DNA from: Massospora cicadina
Taxonomy: Eukaryota > Entomophthoromycota > Entomophthoromycetes > Entomophthorales > Entomophthoraceae
Assembly: GCA_022478985.1 (NCBI GenBank)
Contig: JAKSZP010000004.1
Span: forward strand, 248,001 to 312,000
Length of the DNA stretch: 64,000 nt
Reading direction: 5' to 3'
Numbering within the stretch: the stretch's first letter is position 1; every line of letters begins with the position of its first letter. Under the pieces are notes generated by a model that ran no database searches, was not told the DNA's origin, and saw only the letters and a list, made by a program, of their open reading frames with translations. The position numbers and the translations under genes are program-made. This document shows positions 1-12,959 of the stretch, one piece after another.

Positions 1-784
1 ACTTTTATTCATCAACCATTTTGCCAAGTGAGTCAAAGCCTCCTCAGTCAATACATACACCTTGAACTCAACCACTCAATTCCTCTACAATAGGTTATAG
101 CCAGACATAGATTCCCAAAAGGTTTGCCTTCAGATAATGGGAAAATAAAAATATTGGATTTCAAGAGAAAACTAATGGACTTAGTTAGAGTAGACAAGAA
201 TTCACCACTCCCTACACACCATCTTCAGATGGAAGCATTGAACGAGTGAATTAAACCTTAGGAGGGATACTGAAGAAGATGGCCCACAATTAAAAGCAAA
301 AATGGGATCAGTTACTGCCCTCCGCGCTGATGGCTTACAGGCTTAGCCACCACATGATGATTGTGATGTCCCCTTTTAAGGCCGTGTATGGGAGAGAAGC
401 AGCACTGCCAACTTTGCTACCACTGATTATTACCACGAACTGTAAGGACCTGCCACCTGGAAGCCATCAGCAAGAGTTAGTGGATGAGTTTATTATAATA
501 CAATTGGAGGCATCAAATAACATAGAGCGACTATCCCTGAAGCCACTGGGAGAGTCAGAGATTCATTAGGCTAGTGGAGTTCAGCTTAGGCGATAAAGTA
601 CTGTTCTATCATTTTTATGGGGAGGACAGTCTGAGAAGCTGAAGGCCATCTGGACTGGGCTTGCAACTGTATTGGCAAAGAGAATCTGAATACTTTATAT
701 GGGACCATGATAATAACTTAGTGTTTAATATAGTACATGCATGGTACTTAAGGTCATTCCCTGGTCTTGTCTTTGGAGGGAAAG
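1..784 (+). pseudogene. Ty3/gypsy integrase, 3' end of a pol gene cut by the window edge
   Basis: The conceptual translation gives the end of a gypsy integrase, the enzyme that inserts the cDNA copy. An SDNGK motif (second catalytic Asp region, about 135-150) is followed by a degenerate pattern ending in DGSIERVN (about 230-255, catalytic Glu region). A classic tail follows, with MAYR, MSPFKAVYGREAALP (about 330-410) and a VHAWYLR-like C-terminal motif near 735-750. In-frame stops (TAA after ERVN and in the MAHN stretch) and several frame changes show it is dead. A polypurine run (772-784) directly precedes a TG-start at 785, as expected at the internal/3' LTR junction. The 5' part lies outside the window. 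Family assignment is confident; exact frame joins are not. Confidence 0.8.
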
Positions 785-1989
785 TGTCACAGGAGAGGCC
801 GTGAGGGCACTAACGGATCATTCCATAACTGGCAGAATAAACAAAGTTAAATACCAAACTGTTGGAAGTGTGGGCAACTTGCCCACTTTGGATAGAATTA
901 TATGACCCTCTTTCTATAGATTAAGATAAGTCAAGAAATTTGTGCTGCACTCTGGATGACGTCATGCGAAATTATTTGATACCTGATGCTCCAGAGGATT
1001 TAACTAATAAAGACAGGGAAGTTGCCAATGAAGACTATGAAAATTATCCCCTTTTATAACTTTCAGCTAATTAGTTTGAAATTCACTGATGATGACACAA
1101 TGACCCAACTAAATTAACCCAATGTGAATAATCGAGGCTCTTTTTCAAATATTACCAAAAATAGCAAATAGCTAATCTTGAGAGTCATACAAAAAACCTA
1201 ATGTAAGGCGCATTGAAGGAGCGCCATTGCATGAACCCAAAGTTAAATAGTATATTACCAATTTGGGTACAAGAGAAATAACTGAAGGAAAAGATACAGC
1301 TCACAACTCAGAAGCGGGGACCAAAGAAAGGGCCCTTGGGCATCTAGGCTTGGGGGTAATCACTGTTAGAAGGAGTTTATGGATACAGAAAATACAACAA
1401 ATAGACAAAGCAACAAAAGTGGCGATCAGAAGCTACCTCACTAGGAAATCTTGAAACCCCCTCTATCACTACCCTAAATCACAATTTTTTCAGTAATTTA
1501 ATTTTATATCCTAATTTTTCTCTAGAAGTATAAAAATACTTCATTTTTACTTTCATAAAGACCCTTTAACAAAATCTCAGTTTATTAGTTTTGTTTCACT
1601 TATAGTGCTTTAAGTAATCTAATTGTTAGTGACCAGTCTGGAATTAGCAATTGTTTAAAATACAACACCCAGTTTAAGATCTGCTCTATTTCAAAAAACC
1701 TGATTAAGCAGATACCTTAGAGCGAAGCTGCTAAAAGAAAGGTTGGTTGGATTCTGTTGTGTCCTGAGGGCCAATGTAAAGATAATGTCAGAGTGTCAAC
1801 AAGAGTTTTGTCTTAGGCGCTAACAGTTTATCTAAAAAAGCTACAATGGGCAGCATCAGTAGAAAATTTGCTCGATGAGGATTGCTATGATTTTCATAAC
1901 GGTTGTCTAGTGCCTAATCTGTGTGGAACAGAACCCTGAGCAGCAAGTCAGACTCAAAAGTTAAGTGAGCTGTGGTCAGTGAGCTGAAT
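785..1989 (+). repeat. Probable 3' LTR of the first gypsy element plus unassigned AT-rich DNA
   Basis: The sequence begins TGTCACAGG just after a purine tract (GGAGGGAAAG), the usual PPT/LTR boundary. A TATA-like TATAAAAATA lies near 1529. No second copy of this LTR is in the window, so its far end cannot be set. No coding sequence was recognised in this stretch. Confidence 0.35.
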
Positions 1990-2395
1990 TTTCATAAGGT
2001 GGTTAATGGGGCTACTAGAGGAATTAAACACTGAATACTCATTAAGCTTAACTTCAAGATAATACTAAGTCAGTTTGGGCATTTATCACCTATATTATTG
2101 GCCAATAGAGCACTAGAAGAGCGATTTATAAGAATTCAATGGATTGTGAACTCGGTGTTTTTATGAAAAACACTCAGTGCTTCAGGTATAATTTTACTTA
2201 TGATTTTGGGCCTTGGTCCCAATAAACATAACTTTATAAATAATAAATATTTTGTGCCTTATCTTAATAAAGCACGAATAGTAAATACAAACTGATGGTG
2301 ATAATTACAATTAATAAGTTGACATTGATTTAAGTAATAAATGAGTTGTAACCCTTAAGTCAAGTCAACATCTATACTAGTGAAAGCCTAAAGAA
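1990..2395. repeat. LTR-like repeat of element F, left copy
   Basis: It matches 4888-5290 in order, including a CAATAAA-type poly(A) signal block and the CTATACTAGTGAAA end block. The copies are clearly diverged, so the element is old. Confidence 0.5.
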
Positions 2396-3256
2396 CCCCC
2401 TTAAGCCTTGACTGGGGGTGACAATGATTTTGCCTGGGGTGGCTAGCCTTGGTAGGGTCCCAAACTATCAGAGTTGGGATGTTCATTACAAACCAAGGCA
2501 ATTGGGTTATATGCTGGCCTAGCGAGTGTGAGGTGTTTTAGTATCACAATCTTTAGGCAGTTGGTGATATGGCAAATCCTTTCATTGACGTTGTTTCCTG
2601 ACTTTGTTCTCTTTGACAACCTTAATTTTTGAAAGGCGTGGATCACAAGATTTAGACATCTCATTTTTCTCAGTATTGACAAGTTTCATCTCAGCATTAG
2701 GGATGAGGGGTAGTGTATAAGATATGAGGCATTCTCAAAAGGGTTTTTTGAGGTAGCCTTGACCTTGGATTTGTAGTGTGGTGTGGCATCCAGAACTGCA
2801 TTTGGAAAAAAGAATTTGGTAAAGTATTTTGGCAAAGTTTTTCACAATTATCCAGCAAAAATATTAGCAAGATGGAAGTTCATCAAGACAACTGATAAAG
2901 GCAAACTTTGGTCAGGTAGCTCAACTTGATGCAGAGAGCTTTTATCATATGGAGGTTCATGCATCAACAGTTAATATAAACTTAGATTGGGAGGCATTAG
3001 GTTAGTAGATATAAGACAAGATTTGAAGTTGCAAGGAGGAAGCATTTTAATTGTTTTGCTTAAGTTGACGTCCTGGTAGAGACAAGGAGTCTTAATTATA
3101 GCCTCACTTTAATTCAGAATGGCAGTCAGTGGTAATTTGTTTAGCCCAAACCTGATTTGGTTAAGCAGGCTTGAATTTGTTTCACTAAAAAGAAACCCTA
3201 TTATATTATTAATATTAAAATAATAAATTAAAGTTTTTAGGAATATTCTGATTGGA

Positions 3257-3620
3257 AAGGAAACAAAAATTAGCTTTGGTGGTTCCAATTTATTCATTAG
3301 AACAGTGAGGAGCATCAGCGCAGGAAAATTGAGAGGGCGCAGAGGCATTTGGTTTAGTTGTTCCAATTTTGTATCAGAATAGTTTGGAGCATCAGCGCAG
3401 GAAAATAGTTAGACAATGTTATTGGTTAGGCTCTTCTAATTTTATCATTATAACAGTGAGGAGCATTGGCACAGAAAAATGGATAGGTCACTTAGACATT
3501 TTAGTTTTCTGTATCATCATCAAAACAGTGAGGAGTGCCAGTGCAGAAAAATGGAGAGGGTATCAAGACGATTTGGTTTGACTTTTCTGATTTTGTTGTA
3601 ACACCAAGGAGCTTTTACAC
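3257..3620. repeat. Minisatellite, about 75-bp unit, 4-5 diverged copies
   Basis: An anchor block AACAGTGAGGAGCATCAGCG or a variant recurs at 3301, 3378, 3452, 3524 and 3600, giving spacings of 77, 74, 72 and 76 bp. Each unit then has a CAGGAAAAT-like block and a TTGGTTTAGTT...TTCCAATTTT-like block. The variable unit length means no single reading frame is maintained. Confidence 0.75.
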
Positions 3621-4421
3621 AGTTAAGCAAATTAAGTGTGGAGACATCCAGTTCAGTGGGCTGGATTCTTTTATTTGGAGGCTTTGACACAGGAGCAGAA
3701 AAAATCATTCACTCATCATTAGCAGATTTTGAGTTTTTAGCGCGCTTTATCATGGTGAACCCCTGCGCTTATCCTCAGGCTTCTTTGCATAATCTGGCTC
3801 TTCTGCTTGCCTATTCTGAGGGAATTTTTTGGTAGTCCTTATCTAGCGTGGGTAAATTGATTTTGGGATACTCATTTCTGAGTGACTAGACAAATAATCT
3901 AATTTTCTAGGGGGAACAGTCCAATCTTAATTATCTTATATTCTTTTCAAAGCAAGTGAGTAATGCTGGCAGCGTGACTTGGCAAGCTTCTTTTAATTTA
4001 TTGATAATATTTGGAGACCAAGTTCATCCAAGGATTTAATTGCTAATTTTACCTCTTCACCTTCTTCTTCATTATTATCTGCTATGCTTTAGGCTGCATT
4101 ATTCACATATTGGATTTTTAATATAAGTTTCTTTCTATAAGATTGTACATAGTGTGCATAATCCCTCTCAGAGAATAGCTCTTCCATTAGTATTTTCATC
4201 ATTTTAATTATTCCATATTTTAAGCATTCCATTGTCTCTTAAACAGTTTTATAAGATTGAGCTAGATCAAACAGCCACTGGTAAAGCCTCTCCATAATTT
4301 CAGATGGCGTTATATAGAATGGTATTAGTTGTTGATTCAGGGCCTTTGGTTTTGTTAGACCAGTTAATAAATAATGTTGTCATATGGGTGATTGATGGTT
4401 CTACAAAGGCAACTCAGAGTG

Positions 4422-4439
4422 CCCCTGTAGTGAGTACCA
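4422..4439 (-). promoter_or_regulatory. Primer-binding site of element F
   Basis: The plus strand reads CCCCTGTAGTGAGTACCA, i.e. the minus strand begins TGG and could pair with a tRNA 3' CCA end. It differs by one base from the PBS of A (23264-23281) and D (39050-39067). Confidence 0.6.
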
Positions 4440-4887
4440 CTCTCAGCTTTGCTGCTATTAGCAACAAACCAGGATACTTATTGTCTATACATATGTACCT
4501 AGGTTGGACAGCCTAGATTAGAACTTAACCTTCTCTAGAGGTTCAGAGGTCCTTGAAATTTTATGGAGGGCTGTATTTATATCTATCCTAGAGAACTTAA
4601 TTTTAAACTAAAGAACTTATATAGATTGTAAAAAGTACACATTATGAAAAAAATTAGGACTATCTAAAAGACAGAGGAAAATCAGGATACTATTTGGTAG
4701 TCAAATACCACATGAGAGTGTGGAATTAGATTCATGAATGTAGGAAATGATGGTAAAGTCCAGGTTCAGAATTGGAGTAGACCAGGATTCATCATTATAT
4801 GCTGTACTGAGATCAATAATAGTAACACAGTTAGGTTTCCATTATCTGCCATTAGAAAGTCAATAGATAGTAAGACATAATTGGTGG

Positions 4888-5290
4888 CATATGGTGGGTA
4901 ATGGGACGTTTATAGGCGTTAAACGCTAAATACAATCTTGGGTTTAACAATAAGATGATACAAAATCTGTTAGGACATTCATCCCTATATCATTGGTCAG
5001 TAGAGAACTAATGAGATCTATCAGTGAATTTTATTGGGTCTTGAACTCAGCGTTATTATGGAAAATCGCACTTTGCTTCAAAAAATTAATGATTTTGGGC
5101 ATTAGGCTCAATAAAACATCAGTTAATAAGATGTAATAATAATCTTGAGTCTTAATTACTATAAAGCACCAGATTTTAACTATAAATTAATATCATAACA
5201 ATGAAAAATAAGTTGACATCAATTTAATTAAGAAATGAGTTGTAACCTTAAAGTTGAGGCTTCACCTATACTAGTGAAAAGCCCAACAAT
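4888..5290. repeat. LTR-like repeat of element F, right copy
   Basis: Direct-repeat partner of 1990-2395. Homology begins at a GGTGGGTAATGGG block and ends just after CTATACTAGTGAAAAGCCC. Confidence 0.5.
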
Positions 5291-6682
5291 TGGCTTGCAG
5301 TTAACTTCATAAATGTAATAAGCTTGCCTCAAAAGATTACTTCTGAAGCTCACCTGAGCATTTATGATGTTGTTAATTTGTTTTGGCGCAATTACTAACT
5401 TTCTGTTTATTAATTATTTTATTTTATCCAAGTGCATAGTAATTCTAATATATGTATATAAAAGCTCTTTCTTATAGACTACCTAGGCCTACTTTCTTCT
5501 GATTATATAGTAACTTGTATGCTAATTCAAGCCGCATCTTATTACAAAAGAACCTTCTTCTCAAAGTCAAAACTTTAGCTATAAAAAACTAGATACAACC
5601 GCTGCCAAACTACTTTTGTTTTATTTTTCTGTTATTTTCGACTTATTTAACGCCTACCACTCCCATGTGGGATGTCAGCGCGCCTCATGCTGTATTATTT
5701 TACCCTGCATTAAAGGATAATTGTGTGGTCTCCCTAAGACTTCCAGACTATCTGGCCATTTTGAACCGTTAGGATCTTGACTGCCGCCTGATATAAACTC
5801 AGACAGTTTCTTAAAGCTCAATTTCTTTCTATAGAAAAAGACGTCATGAGCTTTGGGTCAAGTATGGAGCTCTCTTCCACTATGTGGATTCATCCATCAT
5901 AGGATAGTCCAGACAGTCATGAGAACCGCAGGTTCTATTAACTTTCATCCTTTTTTGGCTACTTTGAACTCTACTTTCTATAAATATCAGCGCTACTTAT
6001 TCAAACAATTTAATCCTATTATGCAAAAAAGGCCCCAATTTAACTGCTTGTAAAAGTCTGATAACTGATGCCACTACTATCAACTTTTCTGGTCTTATTA
6101 TACATCTTCACACTGAAATGTTATGCTAGGAGCTGATAGTTGAGCTGCCTAGTTATGGCTCCAACCTTTTAACCATTTTTATGATCCCAAGAAAGATATC
6201 ATGCTTTATGGCCTTTTAGTTTATAGAAAAATCTGCCCTACAACCAAAAATCCTTTATTTCTAACATCTCTTGCACTTCTGTCCACTACGCACTGAACCA
6301 CCCATTCTGGTTTGTGTCAAGAAATTGATGGATCATCTGTCTTTTTGCCTCTCAAATGAATCCTTTAAAGAAAAATCGATTGCTTATTGCTTCTATGATG
6401 AGCTCACAGGCTTCCATTAATAAACTCACTATTTTATGAGAAAAAAAAATCTATTGTGTGAAATTCTGCCCAGCTCCCTTGAGATCATTCAATCAACTGA
6501 ATTGGGTTCAGCAACTAAGGTCTTAAGCATGAGGATTACTGTAAATATACCTGCAGTTGAACAAGGCATTTTGCCCTCAACCCAAGAACAAAGGTATAAA
6601 TCTAATTTTCAGTCAAGATGATATAAATTAGAAAACTGAAAGTCCAATTTACCCAGATTTTAATCTTTTTTATTTAACCGAG
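5291..6682. other. Unassigned AT-rich sequence
   Basis: There is a strong TATA-like stretch (TATGTATATAAAAG) near 5452-5467. Short fragments on the plus strand (about 5640-6430) look faintly coding but are broken by many stops and match no family I know. No RNA gene was seen. Confidence 0.4.
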
Positions 6683-8490
6683 TTAAGCTGACCAGGGTAC
6701 AGACATTACTGAACTAGAAACTAAAACTAAATCTAAAATTAACATAAATAATTGATTCAAAAAAACGCCCAAATGAGCGGATTGAATGAAACACACTGAA
6801 CGAAACAACCAACCAGGTGGGCAGCAGAGACCTCTTATCCCTCCATGGCGAAAGGGGAGGGGGGATGGGGGGCTCATCTTTGGCATCAGCTTCCTCATCC
6901 CAGAGTAGGGTACATGTCAAGGCGGATAGAAAGGGCGGTGGGACATTGGCGGCATGTGATTCAATATCACTAATGATTGCTATTTCCTGGAAATTGTTAG
7001 CTATGAATTTGGCGGTGATATATTTGGCTAAAGCTTTTTCAGCTTTAATGTGGGCGTCTGGTAGTTTAACAAATGTGGCAATATTGGTTTGGATAATCTT
7101 AGCTTTAGGATTCCGTGCTACAGCTACCACGTTCTGGATAGCGTCATTGACCTTTTTTGCAATTGATTAATTATAATTTTACTTTTTAGGGTGAGATTTG
7201 AGGGGATAACAGGAGGAGGAATGCTTTCTGTGAGCATCGCCACTGATTTGGTGACAGCTTTGCGGAGGGGATGACAATCTGGTGTGGCAGCTGCTTCTAC
7301 TGCAAGCTGGTGGTCACAGTAGAATGATTTGGCATTTGGTTGTGGGGTATATAGATTATGGGTGTTTTTGGCATCCCATTCTACACTAACCGCTTGATTT
7401 TCAGAGATGATTCTTCTATGAGCTTACCTGATTCGTTGATTTCAGCCAATAACTCCCATAGGTTCTGGTTGAATTGAATTTTGGAATTGGTGTACTGTTG
7501 AGGTTTCGTTGATTCATTAGTGGAAGCATGGGATCAAACTGGGGTCCAAGCTGGTGCTTGATTGGAGGGAGCATTTGTGGCACTGGGGTGAGAAGGAGCC
7601 TGATTGGTGGCTGCAGGTGCAGCTGCAGCTTCAGGCTTTGGGGAGGGGGAGGTAGGATCATACCCCATACCAAAGCTGGCGCAGGGTGGGCAGCAGATTG
7701 GAGGCCAGCGGATGAAAAATCAGCGCCATCAGAGGCAGCTAGGGATGGGCACTTGTTTTTGAGTGGTCCAACTCGAAACAGGATGAGCAGATTGTCTGTC
7801 CACCCTTGATGCAGGCCCATAATGGATGATTGGGGGCAGAGGGGATAATGGCGTGAGGGGAAATTGACAGGGCAATTTTATTTGGTTCAGGGCTGATTGT
7901 GGCATATGCACAAGGCCCTACGAGGCGTGTGGCCCCATTTGGGACCACAAATTGCAAGATGGGGTTGGAGCCATAGGCTGCTAAACCTTCCATCAGCTCC
8001 TGGTGGAGCACCTTAGGGGGAAGGCGGGTGGGCAAACCAGTGAACTGAACCATCAAAGTGGTATTCTCTGGGAGCTGGGTCCGAATTATGGGGAGAGGGG
8101 TACCCTGGAAAGTCAGGAGCACAGTTGCCGCAGTGGCGGCGTCAGCTTCACAGGTGAAGCCAAGATCAAAATACCCCTTATAGGGGCAGAAGTCAAAAAC
8201 TGGCAGGACACATCACCGCCTGAGCCATTTCAATAATAGCTTGGTCGTGGTAGGGGAAATGTTTCCCATAGTCAACCCTAAGGCTGAAATGCATGTTGCT
8301 CCGGGGGAGCACCAGGGGGCAATGATGCACCACTTGGGTTCAAGCGAGGTGGGCTTGAGATCCTTGGGAGGAATGAATCATCCCAGGGGTTTGGTATGAA
8401 TGGGCGATCCTGTCTGAGAACGTTTTCCTGTCAGACGGAAAATGGTGGGGGAGTTTCACCACTGCCCCACACTGGGGCAGCTGGCGGAAA
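6683..8490 (-). pseudogene. LINE ORF1 fragment (nucleic-acid-binding protein)
   Basis: ORF1 proteins of Tad-like LINEs bind the element RNA. Read on the minus strand from about 8480, the translation shows an RRM-like stretch (YFDLGFT, then an Ala-rich helix, about 8230-8110). A LPTRLPPKVLHQELMEGL block follows (about 8040-7970), then a Cys motif CSSCFELDHSKT (7760-7740 region) that fits a CCHC knuckle lacking the last Cys. A Pro-rich linker comes next, then an Ala/Lys-rich C-terminus with ISDIESHAANVPPP (about 7130-6930). The same order, with recognisable residues, occurs in the LINE ORF1 at 24448-24980 and 13700-14208, so the two copies belong to related families. At least two frameshifts are needed. 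No ORF2 follows, which is unusual because LINE copies normally lose their 5' rather than 3' end. Confidence 0.65.
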
Positions 8491-8520
8491 ATCCAAGGAC
8501 ATCAGAGCAAAACTACAGTG

Positions 8521-10029
8521 GGTTATTGAGATTTACTTTTTTCATATAATTTGCTCAGAAAGTTACTTTGAGTGTAAAGATACCCAGATTTTTAATTTTT
8601 GGTCAGATATAGAACTGGTTTGTGGGAGTAAAGTCAGTTTATCTAGATGACCTTTAAATCAATTGGACTACCTACTATATAGCTAATCTAACACTATTCC
8701 AAATCACTATTAATATCTTAAGAGAAAAAAATAGTATCTACCTCCATGATCAGCTTACTGCCAAAGGTTCAAAACATCTACATTGACAAAAATATGACAT
8801 ACCCTTCATAATGGCATTGACACTATAAAAAGATACTCCACCTCTCAAATATTCTAAAAGCTTCTTATAAAAGATCCAGAATTAGATACGATATAATTAG
8901 CTTTCTTTGTAAACTGAGACATTTAAGATGTGGCTGACGCCACATTATTTGACCCAAGGCTAAGATTACCTGCTTTACTACTGCAATTTCCTCATAATTT
9001 TTTAATCATACTGTAAGCATAAGAAGATCCTGATAGTTAAGTGAAAGTCTTACACACAGCAAAAATACTCATTAAGTTTGACCTTTACTTAATAAACCTT
9101 TAGTCCTACCTTCCAATATATCAACTCTAATCCTGTCTACCCTTTTAAGGTACCTGAAGCCCCTAGACCTATACCTGGAAATGATATTACTAACCTACTT
9201 CCTCTACCAACATACAATAATAAAACCGCTGCTGTGGAAACCATGATAAAATTTTTTATCTTGGTATCTTATTTATCTCACACCCATGTACATATAGACA
9301 AAACATTGGTATCAACCCATTTTGCTGATAATGTCAGAGCGTATGGTATCAAATAAATTTTCGTATCATGTAAGGGTATAAAGTTCCTCTCAAACATAAA
9401 CAAAATGGTAAAACCCCACAATAATATTGAACAGCTGACAAGAGGTAGGTTTAAGCCTTGTACATTATAAAATAAAGAAATTTACTTACTTATTACAGAC
9501 ATGCTTATCTTATATGCAAACTCAAGAATTATAGATTATGAATATAAGTTATTTTAGGCTCTTTAATTGGTTTAAGAAAACTTTGACATGGACTAATCCA
9601 GGTTTATTCTTTTTAATGACGGTCAGTTATCAAAGTCAATAATGACTAGTTTAACAAACTATTTCACTATCAAATTGCCTAATTAAGAAATTTTGGGTTT
9701 TACATTATAAAGTAGGTCTCATATTATACAGAAATCTTATCTATAGATAATTAAAATGCACATATACTACCAAAAAAAGGTCAGAAACATGATAAAAACT
9801 TTACCTCTCAATATAATTACACAAAATCAACATTTTTTTGTTTTCTTTACTATTCAATTTTTGATGATTGGTTAGCTAAACTCTAAAAAGACTCAAAATA
9901 TTAGACATACACTTTTTATTTTCGTGGATGTTTTAATTTGCTGATGGGATGTGTCAATTCTATTCCCTTTTACTATCAGATTGGGTGGCAATTAGTATCT
10001 TTAATCTTTTAAAGTTTAAATTGTAATTT
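8521..10029. other. Unassigned AT-rich sequence with one weak coding trace
   Basis: Mostly AT-rich with no recognised genes. A plus-strand frame at about 9139-9355 is open for some 70 codons (PVYPFKVPEAPRPIPGND near its start) and could be a decayed gag. I cannot support it further. Confidence 0.3.
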
Positions 10030-10984
10030 AAAATTTTATTTGGGGAAGGCTGACCATGGGGGCGGATTCTTCCAATAAACTCTAATTACAAAACACCAAG
10101 AAAATAATAAGAGGCACCCTCAGAGGAGCCGTAGCTACCTCCTGTTGCCAGCGGGACTGCCAGTGGAAGGAAGAGAGGGAGTGACAGTGGGGCCTGGGCC
10201 AAAACTGAACACAAAGAAGGAAAGGATCTGATGGGAGGAACCATATGGGAAACGGGATGACACCAACTGGCGTTGGCAGGTTGGTAGGTGGCCAAACAGC
10301 CAAGCTTGAAAGTGATATGTTATGTGGGAATGGAAGCAATGCACAGCTTCACATAGGGTGAGGTAGTGCTAGAGAGTGCATCAAGGATAATGGTGTGTAT
10401 CCTCCATAGCACTATTACAACAATTAAGGCGTGAAGCGATAGGCGGATAGGGGAGGACATGGAAAAGGCGAAGATGTTTTTGGACAGGCTGAAAGCCTGC
10501 TCACTCTCCTGTCAAAAGAGGCACATAACATCTCGTCAAATTGCCTGTGATGGCAGGCAATCTTCCAAGTGATGGACTAAAGATCCATATTGACTTCATA
10601 CAACGCATGAAGTTTAGAGAGGCATTGGACTGCTAAGCTATGCAGTACACTTTTCTCAGGCATCTCCATACATGGGCGCAAATTTTGGGTTGTAAAAGAG
10701 GATGGTGAGTGTACCGCCAAATGTCCTTCTGGGTCTCCAAAGAGTACAGGATGTCAAGCTTGTCAAGATAGTCCACATGGTCAATGAGGTGGGGACGTTG
10801 GGGTACCAGGTTGTTTAAAACGACTTGCCCATAAACTTCCTGTTTTTATGAGGAGTAGAGCGACCCCTCTGGGCGTGTCCCTACTGATGCTGATTCTCCA
10901 CTCAGCGCTCCACGTGGAGAGGAGAATTCGTTTGAAGTGGGGCGATGTCCCATGTGGGTCTGCAGCAGAGAAATGTAAGGCAAG

Positions 10985-11560
10985 ATAACTTAGCAGAGAA
11001 TGGGGTTAATTAGGATTCTGAGGCCAAGGGCGCGGGAAAAGTTGGAGCAGGCCGCGTGTGCCCAGTGTTGGGCTGATAGTGTGGGGTCAGTGACTGCAGC
11101 GATCCAGGTGCCAAGTATTTTGGCAGCCTGGGCCTCAAAGTTGAGCAGGCCCATACCTCCACTATGGCGAGAGCCAAACATGACATCCAGGCGCACTGGC
11201 GGTGGGCGGCCTAACCAAAGCCACCCTTGTAGGAGGGCGTATAAAGAGGTGAGGAAAAATAGGGAAAAGGTGATAGCATGGGCCACAAACCAGACTTTGG
11301 ACAGAAGCATAGAGTTTGCAAGCACAACCTGGCCTGGGAGGGTAGTCTGGTGGGCTCTGAGGGAAGCGATTTGCTTTGTGGTATCGTTTAGAATATGGTG
11401 CTCCATCATCAATGAGGCGTACCCTCCTGCATCCAATTACGCATCCAAATGGCATACCAGACCAGCAGTGGGTCTTGGCATGAAAGGTAGCACAAGCGTG
11501 TCAGAATGGGCGGGTGTGGCAAGAGAACCTGTGAGCTAGCTGCTGAAGCAGGTAGGTATT
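10985..11560 (-). pseudogene. LINE ORF2 post-RT region
   Basis: The minus strand encodes LPGQVVLANSMLLSKVW (about 11340-11290), then a GWLWLGRPP block and HSGGMGLLNFEAQAAKILG (about 11180-11120). The G-VLVANSLLLSK-W and GG-GLLN signatures are what I associate with Tad-clade LINEs (common in fungi), as opposed to Jockey or L1 thumb regions. The clade is a judgement from these short motifs. Confidence 0.65.
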
Positions 11561-11619
11561 GGGGTGCAGGTGACCAGCGGGCTTGGTATTGGCTGAGGAG
11601 GTTGATTTTGGTTTTAAAG

Positions 11620-12560
11620 GTGTTAAGTGCAGCATTACTTATCCTGAAGTAATCCTAGATAGTAGCTTAAAGCGCATGAATCTTGGTTGTTAGACACCCC
11701 AACCACACAATTATCAGCAAAAGCCAGCATCTTAACTGGTGCTTGGCCTTGCACATGGACACCAGTAAGGCGGGCATTCACATTGCATAAAAGTGGGTCG
11801 AGGCTGAAGTTGTACAATAGTGGGCTTAAAGGGTCCCCTTGGCGGAGGCCCCTTTGAGAGTGAACCACATCAGTGAGGAATCCAGGGCCACGCGCCACCA
11901 TTGTGGCGGATTCCATGAGCAATATCACCCAATTAATGAACTGATAGGAGAGATGGAACTTGTGGAGGCAGGCTTTGAGGTAATCCTAGTTGACTCTATC
12001 ATAAGCCTTCTGCTGGTCTAATAAAACAAGTGCTCCAGTAGCTGCGAATATGAAGTTGGCTACAGTATGTATGTTGTCCCATATAGACCACCTGGGAATG
12101 AAACCACATTGCTTAGAGGAGATGATACAGGAGGCAGATTCCTCTAGACGGTTGGCCATAATAACAGTAAATAATTTAATACTGTGTTAGTAGTGATATG
12201 GGGCGCCAGTTGCCCAAGTCCAGCTTATCCCTTTTCTTATACAGCGATTGTGTACGCCTCCTGGCCCCCAGGAAGGAGGCGCGTTTCTACGACACTGGTT
12301 CATAGAGGCAAGCAACAAAGAGGAGAAAATCAAAATATCTCTTAAAGAACTCATTTGGAATCCCATCTGGACCTGGGCATTTCCTGAGCGGTGCACCCCA
12401 AACGGCATACCAGAGTTTGTCCCAATATATTAAATTTAACTCCAGGTAATTGGGAAATGGTGCGGATATGTGCACTACTAAAAAACTTATTATTTTTGGT
12501 CGGTTTAACTGGATTGGGGCGATACAATTCAGAGTAATAGTTTTGAACTTTGCTTGCCAC
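11620..12560 (-). pseudogene. LINE reverse transcriptase
   Basis: Minus-strand motifs in canonical order are PGPDGIPNEFFKRYF (about 12380-12330), an F..A..VDRV-like stretch near 12000 (DQQKA in another frame), LRQGDPLSPLLYN (about 11850-11810) and FADN (about 11718). The last replaces the catalytic F-x-D-D, so the second Asp is Asn and the enzyme would be inactive. Frames shift between blocks. The LRQGDPLSP motif makes the non-LTR RT assignment secure. Confidence 0.85.
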
Positions 12561-12959
12561 TTTGACTAGAGTTTTGGCAATGGTACTGGTCCAGCCGCCT
12601 CACCTGTGTGCAGGCCAGGCTCTATTGTGGTGATAAGAATTTTTTGGAAAAAATAGGTGGAGCATGTGTCACCAACTATGATAATTTTTGCTTTGAACTG
12701 AACACAAATACAATGTATGTGTTGCCTTACCAGTGCATTGAGACGAGCAAAGACTTTAGCCCACTTACAACCCCAAGCCGGGCTGTAGCCTGCAGCAGGG
12801 ACATTAGACTCCAGGTGGTCCACTTCTGCAAGTGTGCATTTGATGAATACTGAGGCAGCCTGTTTTTGATGCAATGAGGGGTAGCGTGCCTGGAAGATGG
12901 TGTTCGCTTTGAAGGTTGACCAGGAAGTAAGTGGGTTTTTACAAAACAGCGTGGCAATT

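Larger units (their letters stand above)
1990..5290 (-). mobile_element. Degenerate LTR retroelement F (minus strand)
   Basis: Two diverged direct repeats of about 400 bp, roughly 1990-2395 and 4888-5290, share colinear blocks (for example the stretch ending GAGTTGTAACC followed by CTATACTAGTGAAA). They flank 2.5 kb of unrelated sequence. Inside, at 4422-4439, is a primer-binding-site-like sequence almost identical to those of elements A, D and G, in the orientation expected for a minus-strand element. The PBS is about 450 bp from the repeat I can recognise, so the true LTR may start near 4441 and be partly diverged. No convincing gag or pol remains, only a minisatellite. It could be a non-autonomous derivative. 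Confidence 0.45.

Noticed and set aside
7528..7809. Gly/Arg-rich plus-strand frame
   Set aside because: Antisense shadow of the Pro-rich linker in the LINE ORF1.
10082..10344. Three overlapping minus-strand frames of 69-85 codons
   Set aside because: They lie in the LINE 3' tail, overlap in all frames and show no conserved motif.
11000..11539. 179-codon plus-strand frame
   Set aside because: It is antisense to the clear LINE post-RT region and has no recognisable motif.
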